Positions 18,658 through 28,905 are shown, counted from the stretch's first letter. The stretch: DNA of 64,000 nucleotides from Pseudomonadaceae bacterium (GCA_024743435.1 JANSWO010000001.1:248001-312000); one strand, 5' to 3'. The notes: generated by a model from the sequence alone, not told the origin. Translations and numbers: made by a program.

Positions 18658-20580
18658 ATGGGTGTGTTTGAGAGTTTTCAGTCTCGATTCGAGGCAACGG
18701 CGCAGGAAGAGTTTTCGCTGCAGGAGTACCTGGAGCTGTGTAAGGCAGACCCCACGGCCTACGCCAGCGCAGCGGAACGGCTGCTCCTCGCGATAGGCGA
18801 GCCTGAGTTTGTCGACACGGCAAAAGATGCTCGACTGTCCCGAATATTCTCCAACAAAGTCATCAAGCGTTACCCGGCCTTCGCCGATTTCTACGGCATG
18901 GAAGATGCTGTCGAACAGATTGTGTCGTTCTTCCGACACGCAGCTCAAGGGCTCGAAGAACGTAAACAGATTCTTTACCTACTTGGGCCGGTTGGCGGTG
19001 GCAAGTCGTCCCTGGCGGAGAAGCTCAAGTCGCTGATGCAGCGGATGCCGTTCTACGCGATCCAGGGCTCGCCTGTGAACGAATCGCCACTGGGTTTGTT
19101 TGATCCGTCAGAGGATGCCCGCATTCTCGAAGAAGACTACGGCATTGCCAGTCGTTACCTGCGCAGTGTCATGAGCCCCTGGGCTGCCAAGCGGTTACAC
19201 GAGTTTGGCGGTGACATTTCTCAGTTCCGGGTAGTGAAGCTGTACCCGTCGATCCTGGATCAACTCGCCATTGCCAAAACCGAGCCTGGCGATGAAAACA
19301 ATCAGGACATATCGGCGTTGGTCGGTAAGGTCGATATCCGCAAACTGGAGGACTTTGAGCAGAACGATCCCGATGCCTATAGCTACTCCGGATCGCTGTG
19401 TCGTGCCAATCAGGGGCTGATGGAATTTGTTGAGATGTTCAAGGCGCCAATCAAGGTGCTGCATCCCTTGCTAACCGCCACGCAGGAAGGAAATTTCAAC
19501 GGCACGGAAGCCATCGGCGCCATGCCGTATGACGGCATTGTGCTGGCGCACTCGAACGAGAGTGAGTGGCAATCGTTTAAGAACAACAAGAACAACGAAG
19601 CGTTCATCGACCGCGTGTCGATCGTGAAGGTTCCTTACTGCCTGCGGGTGACGGATGAGATCCGCATATACGAGAAGCTCATCGAGAACAGCTCACTCGC
19701 ACATGCGCCCTGTGCACCGGACACGCTGCGCATGCTTGCCCAGTTTTCCGTGCTGTCGCGTCTTGCTGAACCCGAGAACTCGAACCTGTATAGCAAGATG
19801 CGAATCTATGACGGTGAGAACCTGAAAGATACGGATCCCAAAGCCAAGACGCTGCATGAATATCGCGATGCCGCTGGCGTAGAGGAGGGCATGAGCGGTC
19901 TGTCGACGCGGTTTGCCTTCAAGATTCTGTCGCGCGTTTTCAACTTCGACCCCGTGGAAGTGGCGGCCAATCCCGTACACCTGATGTATGTGCTCGAACA
20001 ACAACTCGAACAGGAGCAATTCCCGGACGAATCCCGTGAGCGACTCGTGCGCATCATTAAGGAATACCTTGCGCCCAAGTATGTCGAGTTCATTGGCAAA
20101 GAGATTCAGACAGCCTACCTCGAATCCTATTCGGAGTATGGCCAGAACATATTCGACCGCTATGTCACCTATGCAGACTTCTGGATTCAGGATCAGGAAT
20201 ATCGGGACCCGGAAACGGGCGATATTCTCAACAGAAGCACGCTCAACGAAGAGCTTGAGAAAATTGAGAAACCCGCCGGAATCTCGAACCCCAAAGATTT
20301 CCGCAACGAGATCGTCAACTTTGTGCTGCGCGCCCGCGCAAACAATGGCGGTGACAACCCTACCTGGCAAAGCTACGAGAAGCTTCGTTCAGTCATTGAG
20401 AAGAAGATGTTCTCGAATACGGAAGATCTGCTGCCAGTGATCTCCTTCAACGCCAAGTCATCGAGCGACGATCAGAAGAAACACGATGATTTTGTCGCCC
20501 GGATGGTGGATCGGTCATACACAGAGAAACAGGTCCGGCTTCTGGCTGAGTGGTATCTGCGCGTTCGCAAGAGTCAGTAG
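18658..20580 (+). CDS. yeaG: PrkA-family serine protein kinase (YeaG type)
   Basis: 640 residues from the ATG at 18658, placed by a strong AGGAGG seven bases upstream; a longer in-frame reading from 18595 lacks family similarity. N-terminal AAA+-like PrkA domain with Walker A LGPVGGGKSSLAEKLKSLM and a C-terminal kinase-like region. Members respond to nutrient and nitrogen stress; in E. coli YeaG is linked to adaptation to nitrogen starvation. It heads a three-gene unit with the YeaH and SpoVR genes, an arrangement conserved across proteobacteria. Confidence 0.94.
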   Translation: MGVFESFQSRFEATAQEEFSLQEYLELCKADPTAYASAAERLLLAIGEPEFVDTAKDARLSRIFSNKVIKRYPAFADFYGMEDAVEQIVSFFRHAAQGLEERKQILYLLGPVGGGKSSLAEKLKSLMQRMPFYAIQGSPVNESPLGLFDPSEDARILEEDYGIASRYLRSVMSPWAAKRLHEFGGDISQFRVVKLYPSILDQLAIAKTEPGDENNQDISALVGKVDIRKLEDFEQNDPDAYSYSGSLCRANQGLMEFVEMFKAPIKVLHPLLTATQEGNFNGTEAIGAMPYDGIVLAHSNESEWQSFKNNKNNEAFIDRVSIVKVPYCLRVTDEIRIYEKLIENSSLAHAPCAPDTLRMLAQFSVLSRLAEPENSNLYSKMRIYDGENLKDTDPKAKTLHEYRDAAGVEEGMSGLSTRFAFKILSRVFNFDPVEVAANPVHLMYVLEQQLEQEQFPDESRERLVRIIKEYLAPKYVEFIGKEIQTAYLESYSEYGQNIFDRYVTYADFWIQDQEYRDPETGDILNRSTLNEELEKIEKPAGISNPKDFRNEIVNFVLRARANNGGDNPTWQSYEKLRSVIEKKMFSNTEDLLPVISFNAKSSSDDQKKHDDFVARMVDRSYTEKQVRLLAEWYLRVRKSQ

Positions 20581-20595
20581 CGCGGAGCACAGCTT

Positions 20596-21864
20596 ATGAG
20601 CTACGTCATAGATCGCCGGTTGAACTCCAAGAACAAGAGCTCGGTGAATCGCCAGCGCTTTCTGGAGCGCCATCGCAAACATGTGCAAAGAGCCGTGCGT
20701 GATGCGATTGATCGTCGCAGCATTCAGGACATGGAGCGGGGCGAGGAAGTCTCGATTCCGGCCGAGGACCTTAACGAGCCGCAGTTTCAGCATGGTCAGG
20801 GCGGGCGGCGCGGCGCTGTGCACCCGGGAAACAAGGAGTTTGTTGCCGGAGATCGGCTAAAGCGTCCGGACGGCGGTGGCGCGGGTGCTGGTGGTCAGGC
20901 GTCAAATAGCGGCGAGGGCGAGGATAATTTTGCGTTTGAAATATCGTCCGAGGAGTTTCTCAACTACCTCTTTGAAGACCTTGAACTGCCGAATCTGACG
21001 AAGCGACACCTCGCTGGCAATGATAGCTTCCGCTATGAGAACGCTGGTTTCAGCAGTGATGGCGTGCCGGCGAAGCTGTCCATAGCGCGCACGTTTCGAG
21101 CTGGCAAGGCGCGACGCATCGCACTGACTGGCGTGGCTCGAAAGCGACTCGCTATCGCTGAGCAGGAGTTGGCCGATGCGCTTGCCCGTTCTGATGAGCT
21201 TGGTGAGCGGCGCTGGCAGGAAGAAATCAAACGGCTCAAGCGCAGGTTGTCCTGTGTGCCGTTTCTGGACAACAACGACCTGCGCTACAACCTGCATGTT
21301 AAGAAGCCGGTGCCGAGCTCGAGGGCGGTCATGTTTTGTCTGATGGACGTGTCCGGGTCGATGGATCAGGAGACAAAGGACGTCGCCAAACGTTTTTTCC
21401 TGCTGCTGTATCTGTTTCTTAAGCGAAGCTACGAGAAAACCGAAGTCGTATTCATTCGCCATCACACAACGGCGAAAGAAGTCGATGAGCAGGAATTCTT
21501 CTACTCACGGGAAACGGGTGGCACGGTTGTTTCCAGTGCGCTACGCCTCATGGCTGAGATTATCGAGGAACGCTACGCACGAGATGGCTGGAACATATAC
21601 GGCGCCCAGGCGTCTGACGGTGATAACTGGAACGATGATTCGCCGATCTGCTCATCGTTGCTTGAAGAGACGCTGCTCCCTGCTGTGCAGCACTTCGCCT
21701 ATGTCGAGATCACCCGGCGCAATCCACAAGCACTGTGGCACGCGTATGAATCACTAGCGCAGCAGCGACCTGATGCCTTTGCGATCCGCCGATTAACCCA
21801 GGCGAGTGAGATCTACCCGGTGTTCAGAGACCTGTTTGCTCGCCAGCAGGCGCGTGCGCTATGA
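20596..21864 (+). CDS. yeaH: YeaH/YhbH family protein (DUF444), VWA-like
   Basis: 422 residues, 15 bases after the kinase gene. N-terminal [20 protein letters not shown] is diagnostic of the family. A glycine-rich linker at about 95-115 precedes a von Willebrand A-like half whose MIDAS-type motif is [16 protein letters not shown]. The partner of PrkA kinases; its molecular role is unknown. The stop overlaps the SpoVR start by four bases. Confidence 0.93.
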   Translation: MSYVIDRRLNSKNKSSVNRQRFLERHRKHVQRAVRDAIDRRSIQDMERGEEVSIPAEDLNEPQFQHGQGGRRGAVHPGNKEFVAGDRLKRPDGGGAGAGGQASNSGEGEDNFAFEISSEEFLNYLFEDLELPNLTKRHLAGNDSFRYENAGFSSDGVPAKLSIARTFRAGKARRIALTGVARKRLAIAEQELADALARSDELGERRWQEEIKRLKRRLSCVPFLDNNDLRYNLHVKKPVPSSRAVMFCLMDVSGSMDQETKDVAKRFFLLLYLFLKRSYEKTEVVFIRHHTTAKEVDEQEFFYSRETGGTVVSSALRLMAEIIEERYARDGWNIYGAQASDGDNWNDDSPICSSLLEETLLPAVQHFAYVEITRRNPQALWHAYESLAQQRPDAFAIRRLTQASEIYPVFRDLFARQQARAL

Positions 21865-23363
21865 GAGATCTCACCGAGAATGGTAACGATTGGACGTTCG
21901 AACTCATCAATGAGTTTGATGCCCATATTGGCCGCCTGGCTGAGCGGCACGGGCTGGATACCTATCCCAATCAGATCGAGGTCATCCGCTCGGAGCAGAT
22001 GATGGATGCTTATGCATCGGTTGGTATGCCGATTGGCTACAACCACTGGAGCTACGGCAAACAGTTCATTGACGTACAGCAGAAATACAACCGAGGCCAT
22101 ATGGGCCTTGCCTACGAGATCGTGATCAACTCGAACCCGTGCATCTCCTACCTGATGGAAGAGAACACGTTAACGATGCAGGCGCTGGTCATCGCGCACG
22201 CCTGTTATGGCCATAACTCATTCTTCAAAGGCAACTATCTATTTCGCACCTGGACCGATGCGACGGCAATCATCGACTATCTGGCCTTCGCCAAGCAGTA
22301 CGTTAGCCGCTGCGAAGAACGCCACGGCGTGAAGGAAGTGGAGCAGATTCTGGATTCCTGTCATGCGCTGATGAGTTACGGCGTGGACAGGTACAAACGT
22401 CCTTATCCGATTTCCGCCGAGGAGGAACGGCGCCGGCAGACCGAGCGTGAAGCGTATGTGCAGCAGAACGTGAATGATCTGTGGCGAACAATCCCGAAGG
22501 CTGCGGTGATGGATCAGGCGCAGGACGATGTATTTCCGGCGGAGCCGCAGGAAAACCTGCTCTACTTCATCGAGAAACATGCACCGCTACTGCAACCGTG
22601 GCAGCGCGAACTGGTTCGTATCGTTCGTAAGGTCGCGCAGTACTTCTACCCCCAGCGCCAGACTCAGGTGATGAACGAGGGTTGGGCCAGCTTCTGGCAT
22701 TACACGCTCCTCAATGACCTGTTCGATGAAGGCGTTGTGGGCAATGGCTTCATGATGGAGTTTCTGACCTCGCACACAAATGTGGTCAGTCAGCCCGACT
22801 TCGACAGCCCTTACTACAGCGGCATCAATCCATACGCATTGGGTTTTGCGATGTATCGGGATCTGCGTCGTGTGTGTGAGGCGCCAACGGACGAGGACAG
22901 GCAATGGTTCCCGGATTTCGCCGGTGCACCCTGGCACGAGGTGCTGCAAGGGGCGATGAGAGACTTCAAAGATGAGAGTTTCATCGAGCAATTCCTGTCA
23001 CCGCAGGTGATGCGGGACTTTCGCCTGTTCGCTTTGATTGATGACGACGCTGACAGCGAGATAGAGATAGCGGCGATTCACGACGCCTCCGGCTACCGGG
23101 ATGTTCGCCAGCGTTTGTCCAGGCAATACAATCTGGGTGATCGTGAACCCAATATTCAGGTTGCCCATGTTGATCTGCGCGGCGATCGGAGCCTGCACTT
23201 GCGGCATGGGCAGCACAATCGACGCGGCCTCGATGACGACTCCACTAAAGAGGTGCTCCGTCATGTGCACCGGCTTTGGGGTTTTCCCGTGCACCTTGAA
23301 TCCTGTTGGCAGGGCGAGATTGCACAGTCTTTCCGAAGTCCGGCCGAGTCATCTGCAGCCTAG
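21861..23363 (+). CDS. SpoVR family protein (YcgB type)
   Basis: 500 residues, starting in a four-base overlap with yeaH. The family blocks [61 protein letters not shown] and [11 protein letters not shown] are all there, with conserved His/Glu residues. The name comes from a Bacillus cortex-formation gene, but this organism shows no sporulation genes here; in non-sporulating proteobacteria SpoVR is co-encoded with PrkA and YeaH as a stress module of undetermined biochemistry. Confidence 0.94.
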   Translation: MRDLTENGNDWTFELINEFDAHIGRLAERHGLDTYPNQIEVIRSEQMMDAYASVGMPIGYNHWSYGKQFIDVQQKYNRGHMGLAYEIVINSNPCISYLMEENTLTMQALVIAHACYGHNSFFKGNYLFRTWTDATAIIDYLAFAKQYVSRCEERHGVKEVEQILDSCHALMSYGVDRYKRPYPISAEEERRRQTEREAYVQQNVNDLWRTIPKAAVMDQAQDDVFPAEPQENLLYFIEKHAPLLQPWQRELVRIVRKVAQYFYPQRQTQVMNEGWASFWHYTLLNDLFDEGVVGNGFMMEFLTSHTNVVSQPDFDSPYYSGINPYALGFAMYRDLRRVCEAPTDEDRQWFPDFAGAPWHEVLQGAMRDFKDESFIEQFLSPQVMRDFRLFALIDDDADSEIEIAAIHDASGYRDVRQRLSRQYNLGDREPNIQVAHVDLRGDRSLHLRHGQHNRRGLDDDSTKEVLRHVHRLWGFPVHLESCWQGEIAQSFRSPAESSAA

Positions 23364-23458
23364 GCAGTCACTGATCCCCCGAGGGTAGCGCACGCGCACT
23401 CCCGTTTAACCGCGAGCAAGCGATATAGTGCTGCCAGCAGGAATCGGGAGCTATTTGG

Positions 23459-24553
23459 TTGCAGTGTTACCTCGTGGGCGGGGCCGTTCGAGACGAGCTG
23501 TTGGGCCGCGCTGTAAAAGAGCGTGATTGGGTAGTGGTCGGTGAGACCGCTGAGGCCATGCTGCGTGCAGGCTTTACTCAGGTGGGCCGAGATTTCCCTG
23601 TTTTTCTGCACCCTCAGAGCAAAGAAGAGTATGCATTAGCCCGTACTGAGCGGAAGACGGGGCCGGGCCACACGGGCTTTACGGTACACGCAGATCCTTC
23701 CGTCACTCTCGAAGAGGACCTGATCAGGCGCGACTTGACGATCAATGCGCTTGCCCAGGCAGAGGACGGAGCGCTCATTGATCCGTTCGGTGGCCAGCGT
23801 GACCTGCAGGCGCGATTGCTGCGGCATGTCAGCGAGGCATTTTCGGAAGATCCACTGCGCATCTTCCGCCTTGCGCGATTCGCCTCCCAGCTGAACGGCT
23901 TTGAGGTAGCTCCCGAAACCGCTGATCTCGTGCGATCGATGGCGGCAGCCGGCGCGACGCTTGAGCTTCCAGCGGAGCGCGTCTGGCAGGAATTCCGCAA
24001 ATCTCTGGGCGGTGTCCAGAGCCAGCGCTTCTGGCAGGTTCTGGAAGAATTGAATGCCCTGGAGCCGTGGTTTGCTGAGTTGGCCGGGCTGCAGGCGCCA
24101 CCATCGGACATTGCCGCTGACGATCGATTTGTCGCGCTAGGCATCCAGCTGTCGCCGGAACAGGCCGTCCAGCTTGCCGCACGTTTGAAGGTGCCGAACG
24201 ATGAGCGAGCGTTGATCGAGCAGGTGGCGCGACACGGGCGAAAGATTGTCGAGCTAATTCATGTGAGCGATGCTCCCAGTGCGGTAGCGCTTGCATCGCT
24301 TTTGCAGAACCTGGGCGCTCTTCGTCAGGGCGATCGTTTCACGCGGTTGAGCGCAGTCCTTGCGTCCCTTTTCCCCAATGGCGCGGCCCGCCTGGCCCAG
24401 TTGAGCGACCTGGTCGTTGAGTTGAGAGGAATTGGTGCTGCCTCGGTTGTGAGCGCCGAGGCGCAGCAGCCACCCACCGGCAAGGCGCTAGGCGAAGCAA
24501 TAACTGCGGCGAGGCTTGCTCAGGTAGAGAGGTGGCTCAAGGCCCCTCAATGA
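23459..24553 (+). CDS. cca: CCA-adding tRNA nucleotidyltransferase, short form without HD domain
   Basis: 364 residues from a TTG start, giving the typical N-terminus QCYLVGGAVRDELLGR. Class II nucleotidyltransferase that builds or repairs the 3'-CCA of tRNAs. Further motifs: VKERDWVVVGE, the RTERKTGPGHTGFT loop, EEDLIRRDLTINALAQ and EDPLRIFRLARFASQL. It aligns well to E. coli Cca through about residue 215. The HD phosphohydrolase domain that follows in E. coli is missing and replaced by a shorter helical tail. It overlaps the convergent folB by 17 bases. Confidence 0.93.
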   Translation: MQCYLVGGAVRDELLGRAVKERDWVVVGETAEAMLRAGFTQVGRDFPVFLHPQSKEEYALARTERKTGPGHTGFTVHADPSVTLEEDLIRRDLTINALAQAEDGALIDPFGGQRDLQARLLRHVSEAFSEDPLRIFRLARFASQLNGFEVAPETADLVRSMAAAGATLELPAERVWQEFRKSLGGVQSQRFWQVLEELNALEPWFAELAGLQAPPSDIAADDRFVALGIQLSPEQAVQLAARLKVPNDERALIEQVARHGRKIVELIHVSDAPSAVALASLLQNLGALRQGDRFTRLSAVLASLFPNGAARLAQLSDLVVELRGIGAASVVSAEAQQPPTGKALGEAITAARLAQVERWLKAPQ

Positions 24554-24884
24554 TGACTCCGACCGTTTCCGCATTCTCAACCGCCTCGGGTTTGGCAACA
24601 GAAACGCGATAGCTCACCACCCCAAACTCGCGGCGCAGAAGCTCACCCACGCTGCGGGCAATGGTTTCGATGAGTTGGAACCGTGACGCGGTTACGAAGT
24701 CGGTGATTCGCTCGCAGATCGCCCCATAGTCCAGAGCGTCTTCAAGTGCATCGGTTGTTCCCGGGGTCGCAACATCAGCAGTCATGTCAATGTCGAACAA
24801 CAGCGGCTGTGTCCGATGCCGTTCATGCTCATAGACCCCCACGATCGTGTTGACGCGCAGGCCTCGAATAAAGATACCGCTCAT
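24537..24884 (-). CDS. folB: Dihydroneopterin aldolase
   Basis: 115 residues from the ATG at 24884; a longer reading to 24944 would run back into tsaD. Converts 7,8-dihydroneopterin to 6-hydroxymethyl-dihydropterin in folate synthesis. Visible are VGVYEHERHRTQPLLFDIDM, DYGAICERITDFV, FQLIETIARSVGE and the C-terminal VSVAKPEAVENAETVGV containing the conserved lysine. It follows tsaD by 16 bases in the same direction. The gene for PlsY, often placed between these two in gammaproteobacteria, is not here. Confidence 0.92.
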   Translation of the reverse strand: MSGIFIRGLRVNTIVGVYEHERHRTQPLLFDIDMTADVATPGTTDALEDALDYGAICERITDFVTASRFQLIETIARSVGELLRREFGVVSYRVSVAKPEAVENAETVGVIIEGP

Positions 24885-24900
24885 TTGCCGCTTCCCGTTG

Positions 24901-25929
24901 TTAGCTCGCATCAACCGTGAGTGTGTCCAGTGGCCAGCGAGCACGAACTCTCACGCCGAGAGGGGCCGTATTCCCTCGCTGCCATTGGTGCCAGCCAGCG
25001 TAGGCGATCATGGCACCATTGTCCGTGCACAGACTGATGGGTGGGTAAATCACCTCGGCGCTGAGTTGTTCTGCCAACTCACCACGCAGCCGTTTGTTCG
25101 CCGCCACGCCACCAGCCAGGATTAGCTGGTCCACATCGTGTTGCTCAATTGCGCGGCGGCACTTGATGGTGAGCGTATCGACGACAGCTTCTTCGAATGC
25201 GTAGGCAATGTCGCTTATCGTCTGGCTATCTATCTCGCTGTGATCATCCCGATGCTGATTGATTGTTGTCAGTGCGGCCGTTTTCAAGCCCGAGAAGCTG
25301 AAATCAAGCCCTGGTCGGTCGACCATTGGCCTTGGAAACCGGAAGCGGCCGGGCTGTCCCGCCAACGCCGCGTTTGCGATTGCCGGACCACCTGGATAGC
25401 CGAGCGCTAGCAGTTTTGCGGTTTTATCAAACGCCTCGCCGGCGGCGTCGTCAACGGATTCGCCGATCACTTCGTAGTGGCCGATCTGGTGCGCTTTGAC
25501 AAGCAGGGTGTGTCCGCCGGACACCAGTAACGCTATGAATGGAAAGCGAATATTGAATTTCGGGTCGAGAAGGGGGGCGAGCAGGTGTGCCTCCATATGG
25601 TGTACTTCTATACCCGGTACACCCAGGCTCCAGGCGAGGCTGCGGCCGAAGCCCGCACCCACCATTAACGCGCCGAGAAGTCCCGGCCCAGCGGTGTAAG
25701 CCACCGCGTTCACATCGCTTAAGTCTCTCTTGGCGTCCGCCAGCAGTTTCTGTGTCAGCGGGACAATTTTCCGAATGTGATCCCGGGATGCGAGTTCAGG
25801 CACGACGCCGCCATAGGCCGCGTGCAGGTCGATCTGACTGTGGATAACGTCGCCGATTAAGCCCTCTTTGTCGTCGAAAAGGGCTAAACCTGTCTCGTCA
25901 CAGGAGGTTTCGATACCTAGTATGAGCAT
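24901..25929 (-). CDS. tsaD: tRNA N6-adenosine threonylcarbamoyltransferase
   Basis: 342 residues. TsaD, with TsaB and TsaE, transfers the threonylcarbamoyl group to A37 of tRNAs that read ANN codons. Seen: [16 protein letters not shown] at the N-terminus, the metal-binding [39 protein letters not shown] and [17 protein letters not shown]. It is divergent from rpsU across 216 bases, the conserved gammaproteobacterial arrangement. Its substrates would include the CAU-anticodon tRNA encoded about 5 kb away. Confidence 0.97.
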   Translation of the reverse strand: MLILGIETSCDETGLALFDDKEGLIGDVIHSQIDLHAAYGGVVPELASRDHIRKIVPLTQKLLADAKRDLSDVNAVAYTAGPGLLGALMVGAGFGRSLAWSLGVPGIEVHHMEAHLLAPLLDPKFNIRFPFIALLVSGGHTLLVKAHQIGHYEVIGESVDDAAGEAFDKTAKLLALGYPGGPAIANAALAGQPGRFRFPRPMVDRPGLDFSFSGLKTAALTTINQHRDDHSEIDSQTISDIAYAFEEAVVDTLTIKCRRAIEQHDVDQLILAGGVAANKRLRGELAEQLSAEVIYPPISLCTDNGAMIAYAGWHQWQRGNTAPLGVRVRARWPLDTLTVDAS

Positions 25930-26078
25930 GGTCTAACCTTGCGTGTCAGGGTCACGAATGCAGTGGCTTGGGAATGAGTTTGCAGACCAACGACTTTGGC
26001 TCTGCCCCTATCTGCCCCTACCTGTCACTCAAGAGGCACCCGTGTTCGCAGGGCCGCGACTGCCGTGATTTAAGGGGT

Positions 26079-26106
26079 TTTACTGGCGGCCTCGTTCCAG
26101 TAAACT
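26079..26106 (+). promoter_or_regulatory. Putative rpsU promoter overlapped by an 8+8 palindrome
   Basis: TTTACT at 26079-26084 and TAAACT at 26101-26106, 16 bases apart, resemble sigma-70 -35 and -10 boxes, 40 bases upstream of the rpsU ATG. The same bases form an inverted repeat, TTTACTGG (26079-26086) and CCAGTAAA (26097-26104), perfect over eight bases with a 10-base spacer. This spans both boxes like an operator. Both readings rest on sequence pattern only. Confidence 0.45.
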
Positions 26107-26145
26107 TCGCGCCCTCTTTTAGCACAGTGCTGGGACAAGGCATAT

Positions 26146-26361
26146 ATGCCGAGCGTTAAAGTCAAAGAAAACGAGCCGTTCGACGTAGCTCTTCGTCGTT
26201 TCAAGCGATCCTGCGAGAAAGCTGGCGTTTTGAGCGAAGTACGTCGCCGCGAGTATTACGAGAAGCCAACGACAGTGCGCAAGCGCAAAGCTGCTGCTGC
26301 CGTGAAGCGCCACATCAAGAAGTTGCAGCGCGAGTCGCGACGGTTCGAGAAGTCGCACTAG
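26146..26361 (+). CDS. rpsU: 30S ribosomal protein S21
   Basis: 71 residues, exactly the length of the gammaproteobacterial protein, rich in Lys and Arg. N-terminus [20 protein letters not shown] and C-terminal [19 protein letters not shown] match the family. S21 sits near the 3' end of 16S rRNA and helps initiation. It starts the rpsU-yqeY-dnaG-rpoD series (the macromolecular-synthesis operon); a terminator-like hairpin 130 bases after its stop probably limits read-through into the downstream genes, as known for this operon in E. coli. Confidence 0.98.
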   Translation: MPSVKVKENEPFDVALRRFKRSCEKAGVLSEVRRREYYEKPTTVRKRKAAAAVKRHIKKLQRESRRFEKSH

Positions 26362-26442
26362 GTAAATCGCCGCGTCGTCGTTACCTGCCGCCGGTGGCGT
26401 AACGTCGAGTTTTCGCGCCAACGAAGTACGGCCGAAACGATT

Positions 26443-26466
26443 TAGCGAAGTAGCGATGTAGCGAAT
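26443..26466. repeat. Three tandem near-identical 8-base units
   Basis: TAGCGAAG, TAGCGATG and TAGCGAAT follow one another directly in the rpsU-yqeY gap, ending 27 bases before the terminator hairpin. Each differs at one or two of the last positions. Could be chance, a protein-binding array or an RNA-cleavage region; nothing in the sequence decides. Confidence 0.3.
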
Positions 26467-26493
26467 AAATGGCGCATGGTGACATGCGCGATG

Positions 26494-26525
26494 AAAGCCC
26501 CACTGGTACGCCACTGGGGCTTTTT
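26494..26525 (+). terminator. Rho-independent terminator after rpsU
   Basis: AAAGCCCCA pairs with TGGGGCTTT; inside a C/C mismatch, TGG pairs with CCA around a TACG loop, and a run of five T ends the structure. Placed between rpsU and yqeY-dnaG, it fits the classic partial terminator of the macromolecular-synthesis operon that keeps primase levels far below S21. Confidence 0.78.
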
Positions 26526-26607
26526 GCGTGTTTCTGGCCAGCGACTTGTAACGCTGGCGTCGGTACACGACGAATCTGAACGAAATGACACGAGGGGTGC
26601 ACAGCAG

Positions 26608-27063
26608 ATGAGTGATAGCGAGCTCAAAGCGGCGGTGGCGGAAGCAACCAAGAGCGCCATGAAGGCGCGTGACAAGGCGCGCGTGGGTGTGCTGCGACTG
26701 GTTACCTCCGAGATCAAACGTGCCGAGATCGACGGCGGCGCGAGCCTTGATGAAGACGCGACGATCGCCGTGCTGACCCGGATGCTGAAACAGCGTCGGG
26801 ACTCATTGACGCAATACACCGAGGCCGGGCGAACTGATCTTGCTGATCAGGAAGCCTTCGAGATCGGGGTGATCACTGAGTTCATGCCCGCGCAGCTGAG
26901 CGACGCCGAGATTGAGGGCATGGTCCGCGCAGCAGTTGAGGAGACAGGCGCTGCATCCATGGCAGACATGGGCAAAGTCATGGGTGTGCTTAAGCCTAAG
27001 CTGGCCGGGAAGGCGGATATGGGCAAGGTCAGTGCGCTCGTGAAAGCAAATATCGCAAGCTAA
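26608..27063 (+). CDS. yqeY: GatB/YqeY domain protein
   Basis: 151 residues from the ATG at 26608, the usual family length; a longer in-frame reading back to 26476 passes through the terminator hairpin and is rejected. The whole protein matches the YqeY domain found at the end of the GatB amidotransferase subunit: SAMKARDKARVGVLRLV, LIKRA-type helix, QRRDSLTQYTEAGRTDLA and the C-terminal MADMGKVMGVLKPKLAGKADMGKV helix-hairpin. Thought to bind tRNA; free-standing YqeY has no proven function. Typical neighbour of rpsU and dnaG. Confidence 0.93.
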   Translation: MSDSELKAAVAEATKSAMKARDKARVGVLRLVTSEIKRAEIDGGASLDEDATIAVLTRMLKQRRDSLTQYTEAGRTDLADQEAFEIGVITEFMPAQLSDAEIEGMVRAAVEETGAASMADMGKVMGVLKPKLAGKADMGKVSALVKANIAS

Positions 27064-27111
27064 TCCTGCCGCAGGGCACAGACCGGCCAGCCTTTGGCGT
27101 ATTCTGTCGCT

Positions 27112-28905
27112 ATGGCTGGCCTCATTCCCCAGGATTTCATCAACGAGCTAATCAATCGCGTCGACATCGTCGAAGTGGTTGGCTCGCGCATGGAGCTCAA
27201 AAAAAAGGGTAAGAGTCACGTCGGGCTCTGTCCGTTTCACACTGAGAAAACTGGCTCCTTTAACGTGGTCAGCGATAAGCAGTTCTACCACTGCTTCGGC
27301 TGCGGTGCATCCGGCACGGCGCTTACCTTTCTACTCGAACACGATCGGCTGGACTTCGTCGAAGCGGTTGAGACCCTGGCGGCTTCGGTCGGTATGGAGG
27401 TGCCGCGCGAGGCCGGGCGCTCCTCTCGGCGCAAGCCCGACGCAGACCTCTACCAGGTGCTCGAATCGGCGACTCGTTTTTTTCGCAGCAGCCTGCGCGA
27501 CTCGCCGGATGCGATTGCCTATCTTAAAGGGCGGGGTTTGACGGGCGAAGTCGCTCGAGACTTTGGCGTCGGTTACGCCCCGGATAGCTGGGATGGGCTG
27601 CGCAACGCGTTAGCGGATGTGCCGCTTGCGAAACTCAGAGCGACGGGGTTGGTCAGCGAAAATGAATCTGGTCGAACCTACGATCGGTTTCGCGGCAGGA
27701 TCATGTTTCCGATACGCGATACGCGCGGCCGCACGATCGCCTTTGGTGGCCGGGTTCTTGATGGCGGTGAACCCAAGTATCTGAACTCCCCGGAAACTGA
27801 GCTCTTTCACAAAGGCCAGGAACTCTATGGGCTATTCGAGGCCCGTCGAGCGGTGCGCGAGATTGATCGCTTCGTTCTTGTGGAGGGCTACATGGACGTT
27901 GTCGCACTGGCACAAGCCGGTGTCCCGACCGCAGTTGCAACCCTCGGTACAGCTTCGTCCGACACTCACTTCAACAAGCTCTACCGCTTCACGTCGGAGA
28001 TCGTCTGCTGTTTTGACGGTGACCGGGCTGGCCGCGCCGCCGCCTGGAAGGCGATGCAGAATGCACTTGGCAGTCTCAAAGACGGCCGGCAGCTCAAGTT
28101 CCTTTTTCTGCCCGATGGCGAAGACCCGGACACCATGGTGCGCAAAGAGGGGCTCGACAAGTTCAGGCAGCGCCTCGACGGCGCTCTGCCGTTGTCAGAC
28201 TATTTCTTCAACGAACTCACCTCAGCCGTGGATCTGACCAGCCTTGAGGGTAAGGCTCGGCTTGCAGAGATGGCGAAGCCCCATCTGTCGCAATTGCCTG
28301 ACGGTGTGCTGCGTCAGCTCCTGTATGGGCGACTGGCCGCGCTAACCGATCTGGCAAGCGGCCAGCTTGGTGCGGACGCTGGTCAGGCGCGAGGTCCGAG
28401 GCATAGTTGGCAGGATGAGAGCCCGCAGAATAGCCCGGATTACCCAGAGCAGCCTGATTGGCTCGACGAAGGCCCGCCAAGTCTGGATCCGCTGTCGCGC
28501 AGGGTATTGTCAGCGGTTCTGCGACTGCCGACATTCCTTAGCCTTCTGGATGATGACAGTAAAGATGCTCTGCTCGGCTATGTAGCCGAAGAAGAGGGTG
28601 TTTTGGCCGAAGTTGTGCGATTTTTTGCGAAGAACGATGGGGCTGACGTGGCCGATCTTCTCGGCTACCTGATGGGTGATCCAGCGCATGCCGTGGTGGT
28701 TGACGTTCTGGACGAGGTCACCCCGGTTAGTGGCGCGAGTTCCCTGCTCGGCGAACTCACTGACGGTATCGCAGGCCTTGTTGCCCGGCGCGAGCGCAGG
28801 GCTCGCGGCGCATTGCTTGCGCGTATGCGGGAGGAGGGCTCAACGGAGGCGCTGGCCGAGCTTATGGCGAGAAAGCGGCGAGGTGGTGATCAGGAATCCG
28901 CTTGA
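27112..28905 (+). CDS. dnaG: DNA primase
   Basis: 597 residues from ATG 27112 (IPQDFINELINRVDIVEVVG). It makes RNA primers for replication. The N-terminal CHC2 zinc finger is CPFHTEKTGSFNV through FHCFGCG-like HCFGCGASG. The Toprim core (about 255-340) has FVLVEGYMDVVALAQ and CFDGDRAGRAAAWKAM, and DGEDPDTMVRKEG follows. The C-terminal 150 residues should be the DnaB-helicase-binding domain; they are the least conserved part. Preceded by yqeY, followed by rpoD after a 426-base leader region. Confidence 0.97.
   Translation: MAGLIPQDFINELINRVDIVEVVGSRMELKKKGKSHVGLCPFHTEKTGSFNVVSDKQFYHCFGCGASGTALTFLLEHDRLDFVEAVETLAASVGMEVPREAGRSSRRKPDADLYQVLESATRFFRSSLRDSPDAIAYLKGRGLTGEVARDFGVGYAPDSWDGLRNALADVPLAKLRATGLVSENESGRTYDRFRGRIMFPIRDTRGRTIAFGGRVLDGGEPKYLNSPETELFHKGQELYGLFEARRAVREIDRFVLVEGYMDVVALAQAGVPTAVATLGTASSDTHFNKLYRFTSEIVCCFDGDRAGRAAAWKAMQNALGSLKDGRQLKFLFLPDGEDPDTMVRKEGLDKFRQRLDGALPLSDYFFNELTSAVDLTSLEGKARLAEMAKPHLSQLPDGVLRQLLYGRLAALTDLASGQLGADAGQARGPRHSWQDESPQNSPDYPEQPDWLDEGPPSLDPLSRRVLSAVLRLPTFLSLLDDDSKDALLGYVAEEEGVLAEVVRFFAKNDGADVADLLGYLMGDPAHAVVVDVLDEVTPVSGASSLLGELTDGIAGLVARRERRARGALLARMREEGSTEALAELMARKRRGGDQESA

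Noticed and set aside
19693-20370. Leftward reading of 225 residues inside the PrkA gene
   Set aside because: Antisense to a clear kinase frame and without recognisable domains.
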